Origin: Pseudoalteromonas sp. DL-6
GTDB taxonomy: Bacteria; Pseudomonadota; Gammaproteobacteria; Enterobacterales; Alteromonadaceae
Assembly: GCF_004328665.1 (NCBI RefSeq)
Contig: NZ_CP019770.1
Coordinates: 2,170,001-2,234,000 of the forward strand
DNA: 64,000 nt
Direction: 5' to 3'
The translations under genes were made by a program, and so were the position numbers. Shown here in pieces: positions 37,638 through 47,836 of the stretch. The stretch's first letter is position 1; every line of letters begins with the position of its first letter. The notes below the pieces were generated by a model. The model saw nothing but the letters and a program-made list of their open reading frames with translations, had not been told where the DNA came from and searched no databases.

Positions 37638-39575
37638 TTAATCGTAATAAGACTTTGCTGTTAAGTCAGGCAAGGTAATAATAAATTGTGTTTTAAAATA
37701 AGCATCGCTTTGTGGTTCTGAATGAAGTTTGATGTCTCCTTTCAAAACTTGTGTTACCCATTGGTGCACCATATATAAACCTAAACCGGTATTACCTTTA
37801 CCCCGTGCGGTTGTATAAAAAGGCTCAAATATATCTGCTTTAGTGTCATTATTAACTCCTTTACCATTATCTGACACGCTAAGCCTTACGCTATTATTTG
37901 TCGCTTGCTCTACTTTTATTTCTATCACTCCCTCTTGCTTATCATCAAAAGCGTGATTTAACGCATTAATTACAAGGTTTTCGACCACCTGAGAAATAAT
38001 CCCTGGCAAACTAATCACCTGTTTATTGAGCAAGAAAATAGTTTTCACTTTTATCGGTGAATTTTTTAATCTGGAGTTTAATGACAATAATAGCTCTTCA
38101 ATAATTTTTTCAATATCACATGCAATAAATTCATCATTGTGGCGATCAATGGCCATTTTTTTAAAACTTTTCACTAATACAGCGGTTTTATTTAAGTTAA
38201 TTTTAGCCAGCGCTAGATTCTCACCAATACTGGTTGTTGTTTCCTCTAGCGTTGATTTAGTCAGCCCTTGCTTAATCGCTGCATTTAATTTACTCAATGC
38301 CATATCTGCATTAGAAACAGAAATAACGGCTCCTCCAATAGGCGTATTCATTTCATGAGCAACACCTGCCACGAGCAACCCTAATGAAGATAGTTTTTGT
38401 GCTTCTATTAATCCTTCTTGTAACTGTTGTTGCTGCTTTATAGTGGCATCAAGCTCTCGGTTCACTATATCTAGTTCTATCTTTTCTATATGTAATTTAT
38501 GCGAGAGGGTTAACAACTTATTTTGAAACTTATACTCACGATAAATAAAACCAAAACTAATTAAACACAGTAAGCCACTACACAACAACGCTAACTGTAA
38601 GGCTACACTTTGTGCAGATATTAGCGATTCATCTGGACTACTTACAAGAATAATTAACTCTTTATCAGTGTCACTAATTCTGCCTTTATTCTCACGCAAT
38701 GAAAAAATAGAAAAACGACGGTAAGTATAAAGACCATTATTGAAAAAATGTGACCCATATTCTACTTTGCCATCAATAATTTGCTGCCAAAGATCTGGTT
38801 TTTTTAAAGCGAGTGTTTGCTCATTGTTACCATACATAAACCCCCACTCTAAGTTTGCATCACTATTTAATAACCAAAAACCATCATGGTTTAAAATGCT
38901 GATCAAAGTACCCTCTTGGTTGTAACTCTTAATCTGACTAAACAAGTAATCTAAGTTAAAGTTTACAACTAGCAAGCCATCTAATAGGTAGTTTTCTTTA
39001 TTGGTACGGTAGGTTACGCGGATTGTTGGCTGAAGAGGCTTTACAATTTTGTTGCGTTCAATGTTTAAATCTATCTCTGTGGCAAATATATTTGGGGCAC
39101 TGACCTGCATCCCTTTTAGAAAATAGTAACGGTTTTGCTTATTTTGTAAACCATCGGGCGCTTCAATTTCGCCAACACCATTCACTGCGTTAATGCGGTA
39201 TTGCTCCTGGCCTTGTGTATCTAGCCAGCGAATTTGCGCGATATTATTAGAGAGAGCGGCAAAATTTAAAAAGTAGTTATTTATTTCATCTCTGCTTTGC
39301 TCTAGTTGTAAGGGCTTGTTTTGTTTATCACTTTTTAAAACCGACCCCTGAGCCAGAATACGAGTTAGCTTTTTAATGCTACTGAGTTCTTTGGAAAAAT
39401 CACCACTGATAAGGACTAACTTTTCATCTTGCTTAGCTTTTATGGTATTTATTTTTTCTTGGTATATTTGTTCATATACTAGCCAACCAATAAATAAAGT
39501 AATAAATAAACTAAATAGCGATTTAACTAGCACACTTTTTTTTGAACCAATTGGCAAACCATTAACACTATTCAT
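37638..39575 (-). CDS. Membrane sensor histidine kinase
   Basis: A 645-residue kinase. Residues 18-35 and about 323-346 are transmembrane helices that enclose a periplasmic domain of roughly 285 residues, probably of double-Cache type (segments WLDTQGQEQYRINAV, LDGLLVVNFNLDYLF). A coiled coil at 355-395 leads to the dimerisation helix with the phospho-accepting H407 in GVAHEMNTPIGG, then the ATPase with N-box LVINALNHAFDD, G1 SDNGKGV and G2 TGLGLYMVH. There is no receiver domain of its own. It overlaps the preceding EAL response-regulator gene by 8 bp, so that protein is the natural partner. The ligand is unknown. Confidence 0.9.
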   Translation of the reverse strand: MNSVNGLPIGSKKSVLVKSLFSLFITLFIGWLVYEQIYQEKINTIKAKQDEKLVLISGDFSKELSSIKKLTRILAQGSVLKSDKQNKPLQLEQSRDEINNYFLNFAALSNNIAQIRWLDTQGQEQYRINAVNGVGEIEAPDGLQNKQNRYYFLKGMQVSAPNIFATEIDLNIERNKIVKPLQPTIRVTYRTNKENYLLDGLLVVNFNLDYLFSQIKSYNQEGTLISILNHDGFWLLNSDANLEWGFMYGNNEQTLALKKPDLWQQIIDGKVEYGSHFFNNGLYTYRRFSIFSLRENKGRISDTDKELIILVSSPDESLISAQSVALQLALLCSGLLCLISFGFIYREYKFQNKLLTLSHKLHIEKIELDIVNRELDATIKQQQQLQEGLIEAQKLSSLGLLVAGVAHEMNTPIGGAVISVSNADMALSKLNAAIKQGLTKSTLEETTTSIGENLALAKINLNKTAVLVKSFKKMAIDRHNDEFIACDIEKIIEELLLSLNSRLKNSPIKVKTIFLLNKQVISLPGIISQVVENLVINALNHAFDDKQEGVIEIKVEQATNNSVRLSVSDNGKGVNNDTKADIFEPFYTTARGKGNTGLGLYMVHQWVTQVLKGDIKLHSEPQSDAYFKTQFIITLPDLTAKSYYD

Positions 39576-41796
39576 TTTTTATCACTTCATACTGCTTTAA
39601 CCACACGAACAGCTCTTTTAAAAATAAAGGTTTAGAAAAATAATACCCTTGTGCTGTTGCACAGCCTTGTTGCTGTAACCACTTTGCCTCAAATTCATTC
39701 TCAACCCCTTCAGCAATCACCGAAAAATTAAATTGCTTTGCCAAAGACAGTATCATTTTAATCATGTACTGATTGTTGTCATTAAATTCAAGATCACAGA
39801 CAAAGTAGCGATCTATTTTTATCGACGTAGACGGTATTTCATTAATGTGAGCCAACGATGAGTAACCAGTACCAAAATCATCAATACTGACTTTAATACC
39901 TAAATCAATAAACCGTTCAAGTGCTTCTTTAATTAGGCTGTAATTACTAATAGCTTGTGTTTCGGTCACCTCAAGCTCAAGCATAGAGGGCGAAATATCG
40001 TACTCTTCAATTTTAGTTTTTATCTGCTCAAAATAACTTGGCTCAACTAAGTCATAAGACGATGCATTAAACGCAACGGGTAAGTTGTAGCCTTGCTTTT
40101 TAAGTTGGTTAATCACTTCGAGTATTTTCTCAAAAATCACATGGTCTAGTTCATTAATTAATCCGGCTGTTTCAGCTAACTCTATAAATTCATCAGGGCG
40201 TACAAAGCTGCCATCAGCTCTTTGCCACCTAGCGAGCGCTTCAAAACCTGCAGGTTTCAAGGTTGATAGGTTCATTTTGGGTTGTAACGCCACCTCTAAA
40301 CTTTTATTACCTATAGCCGTTCTAAGCTCAGCCATTAGCTCGTAGCGCCGAGTAATTTGATCTGTTTTTTCCTCGGTATGCTGAATATACTTAGTTTGGT
40401 TTACCTGTGAAGAGTTCAGACTCGACTCTGCCAGGCTAATCACTTTTTCCGGAGAGAGGTTTAAAGCTGCACTTAATTTTAATTCTAAAATACGCACATC
40501 AATGTATTGTTTTACCTGCTCGATTTCGAATTTTTGCTTATTTTGAAAGCAACTAATAGCCTCTGAAATATCAAAATCAACATTGACTAACATGCCAAAT
40601 GCTCTGCTACTAACTAATGCTATGCGAGGGTCATACCTAGCAAAGGTACCAACAATACTTTGGTGCACTAGCTTCATTAATTTATTACAAAATTCATGAC
40701 CAAAGGTAAATGCTTTTTCGTCAAACTGATAGATATCAAAAATGACTAATCGCGTTTTTAACCGCTCCTGCGCATTCATGTTTTTTATTTCACGGGTTAG
40801 CCAGTTACGGTTTTGTAAATTAAGTGATACGTCGGTATAGGCAAGCTCGGTTAAGCGATTTAATAACGAAATATTAGCAAACCCCGTACTCACGTTTTCA
40901 CTAAATACCTTAAGTAAATATTCGTATTGCTCACTAATCGGGTTATCTGATTTTACAATGGTGATGTAATCAGCGCCTTGGTTATCTAGCGTTTCGAAAA
41001 AAAACACACTGTGGTTTTTTGAGAATATATGGCGACGCTCTTTAATCGCTTGTTTAAAGTCTTGTAGCATTTCTGCGGGCAGGCTAGTTTCTACTGGCTG
41101 CCCTTTAGTGCCACTAAAACAACCATGAGTAGAGAGTATTAAGCATTCAGACTTGGATCCTGCATTACTCGAACAAAAAATACCGCCCCCTTCGGTTATT
41201 TTTAAAATATTACTAATTTCTTTAAGCACAGCATAAGAAAAAGAGGCCATATCGTGCTTGCCGTTAATACTTCTAGATGCATCAAGCACCAGCTGTAAAC
41301 CTTGCTTCGCTGATCTGATTTGTGAAATATATTCCCAAGTGCGCATGTTACTATTAACAATGGATTGCAGCTTCTCGGCAGATAGGTCTGATTTATTCCA
41401 GTACTCATCGATATCGAGCATTTTCATGATATCGCTCTCTGGTGCAAAGCCAGGTTGCCCTGTTAACAGCACAATACGCATTTCTGCGTTACCGATGACC
41501 TCTCGAATAGTATTCACTAAACGCAGGCCTGAGTCATCTTCCTCCATCACCACATCTATAAAGATAAGTGCAATATCAGGGTGCATGCTCAGCGCTAAAG
41601 CAGCCTCTGGCACAGAATTAGCTGTTAACAACTCATATTTATAACCATCCTTGGCTTTTAGCTCTTTTAAGCTGTTAACTAACGCGTTTTGATAATCAAG
41701 ATCATCCTCAACGGTTAATATTTTCCATACTTTCAGATCTGTATCTGCTTGCTCTTCTTCAGCTGCAAATACAAATAATCCCTCTTTATTTTGCAT
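39568..41796 (-). CDS. Response regulator with DUF3369, degenerate GGDEF and EAL domains
   Basis: A 742-residue cytosolic protein. Domains: receiver 25-150 with acidic pair EDD 30-32 and phospho-acceptor D81 (IFIDVV); DUF3369 about 155-315 (RTWEYISQIRSAKQGLQLVLDASRS); a GGDEF fold about 320-440 whose signature is replaced by SRAFGML, so it should not make c-di-GMP; and EAL 490-735 with E519-A-L, N in FNASS, E in LEVTE, DDFGTGYSS, K in KIDRY and EGVE, all the catalytic positions. It is therefore probably an active c-di-GMP phosphodiesterase under phosphorylation control by the downstream kinase. Confidence 0.9.
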   Translation of the reverse strand: MQNKEGLFVFAAEEEQADTDLKVWKILTVEDDLDYQNALVNSLKELKAKDGYKYELLTANSVPEAALALSMHPDIALIFIDVVMEEDDSGLRLVNTIREVIGNAEMRIVLLTGQPGFAPESDIMKMLDIDEYWNKSDLSAEKLQSIVNSNMRTWEYISQIRSAKQGLQLVLDASRSINGKHDMASFSYAVLKEISNILKITEGGGIFCSSNAGSKSECLILSTHGCFSGTKGQPVETSLPAEMLQDFKQAIKERRHIFSKNHSVFFFETLDNQGADYITIVKSDNPISEQYEYLLKVFSENVSTGFANISLLNRLTELAYTDVSLNLQNRNWLTREIKNMNAQERLKTRLVIFDIYQFDEKAFTFGHEFCNKLMKLVHQSIVGTFARYDPRIALVSSRAFGMLVNVDFDISEAISCFQNKQKFEIEQVKQYIDVRILELKLSAALNLSPEKVISLAESSLNSSQVNQTKYIQHTEEKTDQITRRYELMAELRTAIGNKSLEVALQPKMNLSTLKPAGFEALARWQRADGSFVRPDEFIELAETAGLINELDHVIFEKILEVINQLKKQGYNLPVAFNASSYDLVEPSYFEQIKTKIEEYDISPSMLELEVTETQAISNYSLIKEALERFIDLGIKVSIDDFGTGYSSLAHINEIPSTSIKIDRYFVCDLEFNDNNQYMIKMILSLAKQFNFSVIAEGVENEFEAKWLQQQGCATAQGYYFSKPLFLKELFVWLKQYEVIKNE

Positions 41797-41999
41797 ATCT
41801 TCTCACCCAATAATAAATAAGGTATGGCTCTTTTATTAAAATGATTTCAAAGCCATAGGTAAAATTCTTAAATAAATTAGTAGTTATTTCAATATTAGAA
41901 GAGGGTATTGGATGTGTCTAATTTAAACACAACGTTTAATTAGAAGGTAACTGCTACAGCTAATTACTTGACCGTAGCAGCTTCAGGTGAAAAAACGGG

Positions 42000-42770
42000 T
42001 TATTGGCAAACAGTAACGGGCACGCCACTGTGAAATTTAAAGTCTTCATCGTCTGATGTAATTAGTTGCGCTTCTATTTCAGCAAATTCTTTTACTCGCT
42101 CGGTAATATCAAAATCAGCAATGTCTTGAGCAAGGGTTAAGTAGTCTTGATAGTGGCGAGCCTCTGAGCGTAACAATGAAATATAAAAGTCACCTAAGCG
42201 TTTATCTACATGCGGGGCAAGCGCAGCAAAACGCTCACACGAGCGTGCCTCTATGTAAGCACCTACAATAAGTTTATCAACTAAGGCGTTGGGTTCAAAC
42301 GTTTTAACATTACGCAGCATACCTTTGGCGTAACGACATGGGGTTATACTTTTATATTCAACACCGTATTCATCCATAATTTCCAACACTTGATAAAAAT
42401 GATGCAACTCTTCTTTTATTAACATCACCATTTTATCAATTAAGTCTTGGCCATAAGGTGAGTTAGATTTAGGAATAATAGACTTTGTCAGTTTATTTTT
42501 AGCCGCTAAATCGCGCCAATTCCCTTCACGTTTATAAATAAGCGTTTCAAATGGTTTTAGCCACTCAAGCAGTGCATCACTGCTGTCTTTATCTACTGCA
42601 TACTTACGAATTAAAAACATCGCACTTTGCGCTGCTTTTAGCTCACAAATTAAGTGATCAATTAATATGATGGGTAAGTTTTCTTTTTTGATTGCTTGCT
42701 CAACCCACTCATCGGGGGTGCTGCATAATAAAAAGTTATTAATGGGTTCTAAAAGTTGGCTATGTGGCAC
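42000..42770 (-). CDS. miaE: tRNA-(ms2io6A)-hydroxylase
   Basis: Non-haem di-iron enzyme that hydroxylates the isopentenyl group of ms2i6A37 in tRNAs reading codons starting with U. The 256-residue protein has a ferritin-like four-helix fold with two Glu-xx-His blocks, EELHHFYQVLEIM and SEARHYQDYL, plus EARSCERFAAL. A long hairpin CTGCTAC...GTAGCAG lies 20 bp after its stop. It is divergent from the Yip1 gene and not linked to miaA or miaB. Confidence 0.93.
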   Translation of the reverse strand: MPHSQLLEPINNFLLCSTPDEWVEQAIKKENLPIILIDHLICELKAAQSAMFLIRKYAVDKDSSDALLEWLKPFETLIYKREGNWRDLAAKNKLTKSIIPKSNSPYGQDLIDKMVMLIKEELHHFYQVLEIMDEYGVEYKSITPCRYAKGMLRNVKTFEPNALVDKLIVGAYIEARSCERFAALAPHVDKRLGDFYISLLRSEARHYQDYLTLAQDIADFDITERVKEFAEIEAQLITSDDEDFKFHSGVPVTVCQ

Positions 42771-42968
42771 GCTGACTTCTCATTGCTAAAATTGCGATTG
42801 CGGCATTTTAACATGAAATATTACGCTGAATAAAATAAACACACACCCTTATTACAAGCTCATGGTTAACTTGACTTTGTATACTTACTGAACCATAACT
42901 AAAAGGACTGTATAAAAACAAACCAATTATAACCAAACAGTAATTTATCCTTTTATGGAGAGCACGCA

Positions 42969-43568
42969 ATGATACTAAATCACCTATGGGGCTTATACGC
43001 CCACCCACTCGAAGAATGGCAAACAATTGATAACCGTCACGAAAGCTTAACCTATAGCTTATCGCATATTTTACTTATCGCTTTATTTCCCTCTGCAATG
43101 GGATACTACTCATCGGTTTACTTAGGCTGGAGTATCGGCACAGGTAACCTGGTATTTTTAACCCATGAAAGCGCACTGATGATTGGCGCAGCCATGTATG
43201 TTGCTTTAATTGGTGGTGTATTTGCTCTTGCCTATTTAGCGCATTGGATGGCAGTTACTTTTGGCGCTAAACCAACCTTTACCCAAACTATTGAGCTGGC
43301 AGCTTATACCGCAACACCAGTGTTTATGTCGGCATTGGCAGCCTTTTGGCCTGAGTTGTGGTTTGTGGTGTGTGTTGGATTAGTGGCGCTCGCTTACTCA
43401 GTTTATTTACTGTATACCGGCGTCCCTATTTTGATGCACATTCCACAGGAGCGTGGCTTTATTTACGCAAGCTCTGTTGTAACCTGTGGATTAATTTTAC
43501 TGGTTATTATTTTAGCGCTTACCGCCATGCTATGGACCAACGGTATAATCAGCCCTATGTTTACCTAA
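42969..43568 (+). CDS. Yip1-family inner-membrane protein (YohC-like)
   Basis: A 199-residue protein with five predicted transmembrane helices. The N-terminus NHLWGLYAHPLEEWQTI is the typical opening of the bacterial Yip1/DUF1282 group that includes E. coli YohC. No enzymatic motif is visible. GGAG lies 6 nt before the ATG. The role is unknown; it is divergent from miaE and convergent with purF, with a terminator between. Confidence 0.85.
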   Translation: MILNHLWGLYAHPLEEWQTIDNRHESLTYSLSHILLIALFPSAMGYYSSVYLGWSIGTGNLVFLTHESALMIGAAMYVALIGGVFALAYLAHWMAVTFGAKPTFTQTIELAAYTATPVFMSALAAFWPELWFVVCVGLVALAYSVYLLYTGVPILMHIPQERGFIYASSVVTCGLILLVIILALTAMLWTNGIISPMFT

Positions 43569-43580
43569 AAATTGAAAAAC

Positions 43581-43609
43581 AAAAAAGGAGCGATTAAGCT
43601 CCTTTTTTT
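43581..43609. terminator. Terminator between the Yip1 gene and purF
   Basis: AAAAAAGGAGC, GATTA, AGCTCCTTTTTTT: stem GGAGC/GCTCC with A- and T-tracts, between convergent genes. Confidence 0.85.
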
Positions 43610-43646
43610 GTAACGCCGATAATACTATCAGGCAGCATTATTACTG

Positions 43647-45173
43647 CTAATCGGATTCGTTTTCATCTTGATTATGTATTTCTAAACCAGACGACATCGC
43701 ATTTTCGCGGGTGCTTTTAGCAGAATCGTTACGTAGCTTATCAATACGATTTAGGTAGTCTTGATCAACGTCGCCAGTAATGTATTGTCCATCAAACACT
43801 GACGTTTCAAACTTAGTGATTTCAGGGTTTTCTTGGCTAACTGCAGCAATTAAATCACTTAATGATTGAAAGATTAATCCATCAGAGCTAATGCTTTGGT
43901 TAATATCTTCAACTTCACGGCCGTGTGCAATGAGTTCAGCCGCCGATGGCATATCTATACCGTATACATTTGGAAAGCGTATTTCCGGTGCCGCTGACGC
44001 AAAGTAAACATTTTTAGCACCAGACTCACGGGCCATTTCAACTATTTGCGCTGAGGTGGTACCACGTACAATTGAGTCATCAACAAGTAGAACATTTTTA
44101 CCTTTAAACTCGCGGTCAATCGCATTGAGTTTTTGACGCACTGATTTTTTACGTAGCTCTTGGCCAGGCATAATAAACGTACGGCCAATGTAGCGGTTTT
44201 TAACAAAGCCTTGGCGGTAAGGTAAGTCAAGCACGCGTGCCATTTCTAAAGCGATATCACACGAAGTCTCTGGGATAGGAATAACGACATCAATGTCTTT
44301 ATCTGCCCACTCACGGGCTACTTTCTCGCCTAATTTAGTCCCCATATTTACACGTGCTGCATAAACCGACATACGGTCAATGGTTGAGTCCGGACGCGCA
44401 AAGTAAACAAATTCAAAAATACACGGTGAGTAAGACACTTTATCCGCACAGGTAAAAGAATGAAACTCGCCTTTTTCCGTCACATAAATTGCTTCGCCTG
44501 GTGCAACATCACGAATAAACTCAAAGCCATCTGGCTTTAGCGCCACACTTTCTGAGGCAAACATGTATTCAGTACCGGCAGCAGATTCACGTTTACCAAA
44601 TACTAAAGGACGAATACCATTTGGATCGCGAAACGCCACAATACCATGGCCGATAATCATGGCAATAGTGGCATAACCACCCGTCACTTTATTGTTAACT
44701 TCAGTAACCGCTGTAAAAATATCTTCAGGGTCTAGTTTAAGTTTGTCTGGCTTACTTAGCTCATGTGCCATGATGTTAAGTAAAATTTCAGAATCAGAAG
44801 TGGTATTAACATGGCGACGTGCTTCTGAAAATAACTGTTCTTTTAACGACTCTGCATTGGTTAAGTTACCATTATGAGCAAGTGCAATACCAAAAGGAGA
44901 GTTCACGTAAAACGGCTGAGCCTCTGACGAGCTAGAAGAACCCGCCGTTGGGTAGCGCACATGGCCGATGCCAATGTTGCCTTGCAAACGTTTCATATGA
45001 CGAGTGTGAAATACATCTTTCACTAGGCCATTTGCTTTGCGCAAGCTAAATGTATTGTTCTCAATAGTTATGATACCCGCAGCATCTTGGCCACGGTGTT
45101 GCAAAACGGTTAAGCCATCATAAATCGCCTGATTAACTGGCGATGTTCCGACTATTCCAACGATACCACACAT
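43647..45173 (-). CDS. purF: Amidophosphoribosyltransferase
   Basis: First committed enzyme of purine synthesis (PRPP + glutamine to phosphoribosylamine). The 508-residue protein starts MCGIVGIVG, so C2 becomes the N-terminal nucleophile with no propeptide to remove. The glutaminase half has HRGQDAAGI and [19 protein letters not shown]; the transferase half has the PRPP loop [18 protein letters not shown]. It follows cvpA by 18 bp and should share its promoter and PurR-like box. Confidence 0.98.
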   Translation of the reverse strand: MCGIVGIVGTSPVNQAIYDGLTVLQHRGQDAAGIITIENNTFSLRKANGLVKDVFHTRHMKRLQGNIGIGHVRYPTAGSSSSSEAQPFYVNSPFGIALAHNGNLTNAESLKEQLFSEARRHVNTTSDSEILLNIMAHELSKPDKLKLDPEDIFTAVTEVNNKVTGGYATIAMIIGHGIVAFRDPNGIRPLVFGKRESAAGTEYMFASESVALKPDGFEFIRDVAPGEAIYVTEKGEFHSFTCADKVSYSPCIFEFVYFARPDSTIDRMSVYAARVNMGTKLGEKVAREWADKDIDVVIPIPETSCDIALEMARVLDLPYRQGFVKNRYIGRTFIMPGQELRKKSVRQKLNAIDREFKGKNVLLVDDSIVRGTTSAQIVEMARESGAKNVYFASAAPEIRFPNVYGIDMPSAAELIAHGREVEDINQSISSDGLIFQSLSDLIAAVSQENPEITKFETSVFDGQYITGDVDQDYLNRIDKLRNDSAKSTRENAMSSGLEIHNQDENESD

Positions 45174-45191
45174 GTAATTTATCCTCGCCGA

Positions 45192-45686
45192 TTAACGGTT
45201 TACTGAATTTAAAAAGCTCGAGTTGTTTTCTAGGTACGAAAAGAACCATTCAACTACAAAGCCAAATTCTGGAATCAAAATAGAGTTGCCCCACCAATGC
45301 GTATTTGGCGCACCAGTAAAAGCATCAAGAAAGAAGAGTAACGCGCTCACGACCAACACGCCTCGAAGAGCACCAAACACCAAACCAAAAACACGGTCTG
45401 TGCCGGATAATCCGGTTCGCTGTACAAGCTCACCTAAAATATAGTTTAGTAAACCGCCTAACAATAGCGTCGCAAAGAATAATATGGCAATGGCCGCCGC
45501 ATTTCTTAAAAGGGGTTCAGAAATGGATGTTAGGAAGGAAGCTAAATATTGATAAAATAAGCTGGAGATGATGAAAGCCCCTGCCCATACCGCTAATGAC
45601 ATAGCTTCTTTAACAAAGCCGCGTATTAAACCGATGATGGTAGAGAGTGCAATAATCCCAAGAATGGCGTAATCAACCCAGATCAT
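45192..45686 (-). CDS. cvpA: CvpA family inner-membrane protein
   Basis: A 164-residue protein with four transmembrane helices, matching the 162 residues of E. coli CvpA when started at the ATG at 45686 ([14 protein letters not shown]). Conserved segments [10 protein letters not shown] and [27 protein letters not shown] are present. CvpA is needed for colicin V export and tolerance of bile salts, but its biochemical role is not settled. It is first gene of cvpA-purF; no strong SD is seen before the start, and the leader is only about 26 nt. Confidence 0.93.
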   Translation of the reverse strand: MIWVDYAILGIIALSTIIGLIRGFVKEAMSLAVWAGAFIISSLFYQYLASFLTSISEPLLRNAAAIAILFFATLLLGGLLNYILGELVQRTGLSGTDRVFGLVFGALRGVLVVSALLFFLDAFTGAPNTHWWGNSILIPEFGFVVEWFFSYLENNSSFLNSVNR

Positions 45687-45718
45687 AAGAACCAATTAGT
45701 CGCTAATTTTGGGCGCAT

Positions 45719-45746
45719 TCTATACCTAAACCTCCTAGTGATGCAA
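45719..45746 (-). promoter_or_regulatory. cvpA-purF promoter, sigma-70
   Basis: On the minus strand TTGCAT (45746-45741), 16-bp spacer, TATAGA (45724-45719). The -35 box lies inside a PurR-like palindrome at 45741-45756. Confidence 0.65.
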
Positions 45747-45756
45747 GTTTAAGCGT
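45741..45756. promoter_or_regulatory. PurR-like operator before cvpA-purF
   Basis: ACGCTTAAACTTGCAT (minus strand) matches the PurR consensus ACGCAAACGTTTGCGT at 10 of 16 positions, with both outer ACGC/GC-T parts kept. It covers the -35 box, a position suited to repression. The cvpA-purF operon is a known PurR target in E. coli. Confidence 0.5.
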
Positions 45757-45907
45757 GAGATTACAGGTGAGTAAAAACATGCTGTTTTTAGATTAAAAAT
45801 AGCATGAAATATACAGACTAAAAGTGAGGGTAGAACAGGTTTGAACTAATAGAATAAGTAAATGTGTAATATCAGCTGACAAACACATTCACCTATTAAT
45901 GACTAAG

Positions 45908-46540
45908 TTATTTTGCCACCTCAAATTGAGTGACTTTACCGTTTAGCTTAGTTAGCTCTTTAAGCGCAGGAAGCTGAGACTGCAGCTCTTGTTTACTTAA
46001 CGACGGCCCTACAAATACTTTAGTCAACGTACCATTTGGCGTTTTAATTGGCCTAGTAAAGCTTTTAAAGCCTTGCGTTTTTAGCTTGGCCTGCAACGCT
46101 TTTACATTAGCCGCATGCGAAAAACTGCCTAGCTGAATGACATACGCCATACTTGTTAAGTTTTCATTAGTATTACGCGTAACATCATCTTGCCCAGCGG
46201 TTACTGTACTTTGTTTTGTATCGGCTATGACCGCTTCAACCATTGCAGGCTGTGCGCTAACGTCTGTTTCAGCGGAGTTGTTTTGTTGCTCAAATGCAGC
46301 ATCATCAGGCTGAATGTCTTCAATTTCATCCTCTTTTAATGGTTCTGCATTTGCTACTTGCTGATCAATTGATTCTTGCAAATCAATGGTCTTGAACTCA
46401 GAGCGTTCTGGAATCGCTTTAAAGCCTTCTTTATAGTGCACTTTTTCACCATCGAGTATATTGGGGATAAACACAATTGCTGCAATCACCACAATACTTG
46501 TTCCGACTAAGCGATTAATAAAACCTGAGTTCACCGACAT
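45908..46540 (-). CDS. dedD: DedD-like SPOR-domain protein
   Basis: A 210-residue inner-membrane protein. A transmembrane helix at about residues 9-25 (LVGTSIVVIAAIVFIPNIL) is followed by an acidic, poorly ordered periplasmic linker and a C-terminal SPOR domain (about 132-208: YVIQLGSFSHAANVKALQAKLK, TKVFVGP). SPOR domains bind denuded glycan at the division septum, so a role in cell division is likely. It starts 5 bp after folC stops. Confidence 0.92.
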   Translation of the reverse strand: MSVNSGFINRLVGTSIVVIAAIVFIPNILDGEKVHYKEGFKAIPERSEFKTIDLQESIDQQVANAEPLKEDEIEDIQPDDAAFEQQNNSAETDVSAQPAMVEAVIADTKQSTVTAGQDDVTRNTNENLTSMAYVIQLGSFSHAANVKALQAKLKTQGFKSFTRPIKTPNGTLTKVFVGPSLSKQELQSQLPALKELTKLNGKVTQFEVAK

Positions 46541-46545
46541 CCTCT

Positions 46546-47811
46546 CTATTTTTTAAAGTAATGAATAGCGCCAGCCACGGTAAAAAATGATCCAAACACA
46601 ATTAATAATGTATTAGTTGGCTGGTTTGGCAAAATAGCATCCAATGCTACCTCTACGTTGCTATAACCCTGTTTAAAATGACTATTGGGTATGCTTGAAA
46701 GCGCCTGTTGTAGGTTAGTGGCACTATCGCCACGCGGGCCACCTAAACTCGCCAACGACCATTCATCGACTACATCAACCACTTCTTTAAGCACACCGAC
46801 TTTATCTTTATCAGCAAGCATAGCGGCTAATGCATGAATTTTAAAGCCTTTATCTTTATAGCTTGCTAACTTAGTTGCTAAATAGCGTGCAGACTCAGGG
46901 TTATGTGCCACATCGGTATACACTAATGGCGACTCACTTAATTGTTGAAAGCGCCCTTCTACCACTAAGTTGGCTATACACTGAGTTATTACTTCATCTG
47001 TTGGTAATAAATTTAACACCGATAATGTTGTTAATGCGGTAGCCACATTTTGACATGGGATGGCCGGTTTAGGTAACTCGAGTTTATGTTCTTTAAATTG
47101 CCAACTAAAACTCTGCGCATACTCTTTAAAAATAAAGTCACTGCCCGATAGCAGCATATTAGCGTTAATTTCTTTGCCATAATCGGTCATTGTATGCGGA
47201 ATATTTAAATCCCCAATAATTGCCGGAGTACTCTCTCTAAAAATTCCCGCCTTGTCATAAGCCACCAGCTCACGGGTATCGCCTAAGTATTCTTTATGAT
47301 CTAAATCGATGGTGGTGATCACGCTAGCAAAAGGGGTAACAATATTGGTCGCGTCAAAACGCCCGCCTAAACCTACCTCTAACAGTACGTAATCAACCTC
47401 TAAACGCTTGAATATTGCTAACGCGCCTAAGGTGCCATATTCGAAATAGGTTAATGGTGTGTCACCACGCCCTTGCTCTAGCAAATTAAACGCATCGACA
47501 TGATATTGATCGTCAAGCTCTGCGCCATTAACGCGAACACGTTCGTTGTAGCGAACTAAATGAGGTGAAGCATACGTGCCAACACAATAACCCTGGGCTA
47601 ATAATAATGACTCTAAACAACGAGCTGTTGTTCCTTTGCCATTGGTGCCTGCAATAAGAATGATTTTACTTGAGGAAGTTAAAAGCCCTATGTTGTTAGC
47701 AACACAAGCAACGCGTTCTAAGCCCATTTCTATATTAGCTGGGTGAACACTCTCTAAATAACAAAGCCAATCATCAAGGCTTGATGATTGGCTAGGAATT
47801 TTTTTTGTCAT
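46546..47811 (-). CDS. folC: Dihydrofolate synthase / folylpolyglutamate synthase
   Basis: Adds glutamate to dihydropteroate and to reduced folates. The 421-residue Mur-ligase-type enzyme has the P-loop AGTNGKGTTARCLESLL, the omega-loop region YASPHLVRYNERVRVNG, EVGLGGRFDATN and the C-terminal DVAHNPESARYL. It lies between accD (25 bp upstream) and dedD (5 bp downstream) in one probable transcript. Confidence 0.97.
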   Translation of the reverse strand: MTKKIPSQSSSLDDWLCYLESVHPANIEMGLERVACVANNIGLLTSSSKIILIAGTNGKGTTARCLESLLLAQGYCVGTYASPHLVRYNERVRVNGAELDDQYHVDAFNLLEQGRGDTPLTYFEYGTLGALAIFKRLEVDYVLLEVGLGGRFDATNIVTPFASVITTIDLDHKEYLGDTRELVAYDKAGIFRESTPAIIGDLNIPHTMTDYGKEINANMLLSGSDFIFKEYAQSFSWQFKEHKLELPKPAIPCQNVATALTTLSVLNLLPTDEVITQCIANLVVEGRFQQLSESPLVYTDVAHNPESARYLATKLASYKDKGFKIHALAAMLADKDKVGVLKEVVDVVDEWSLASLGGPRGDSATNLQQALSSIPNSHFKQGYSNVEVALDAILPNQPTNTLLIVFGSFFTVAGAIHYFKK

Positions 47812-47836
47812 AGCATGTAATCAGTAAAGCTGAAAT

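Noticed and set aside
37626..43000. Horizontal transfer or defence island around the kinase/EAL operon
   Set aside because: No integrase, tRNA junction, transposase or base composition shift is visible; flanks are core genes.
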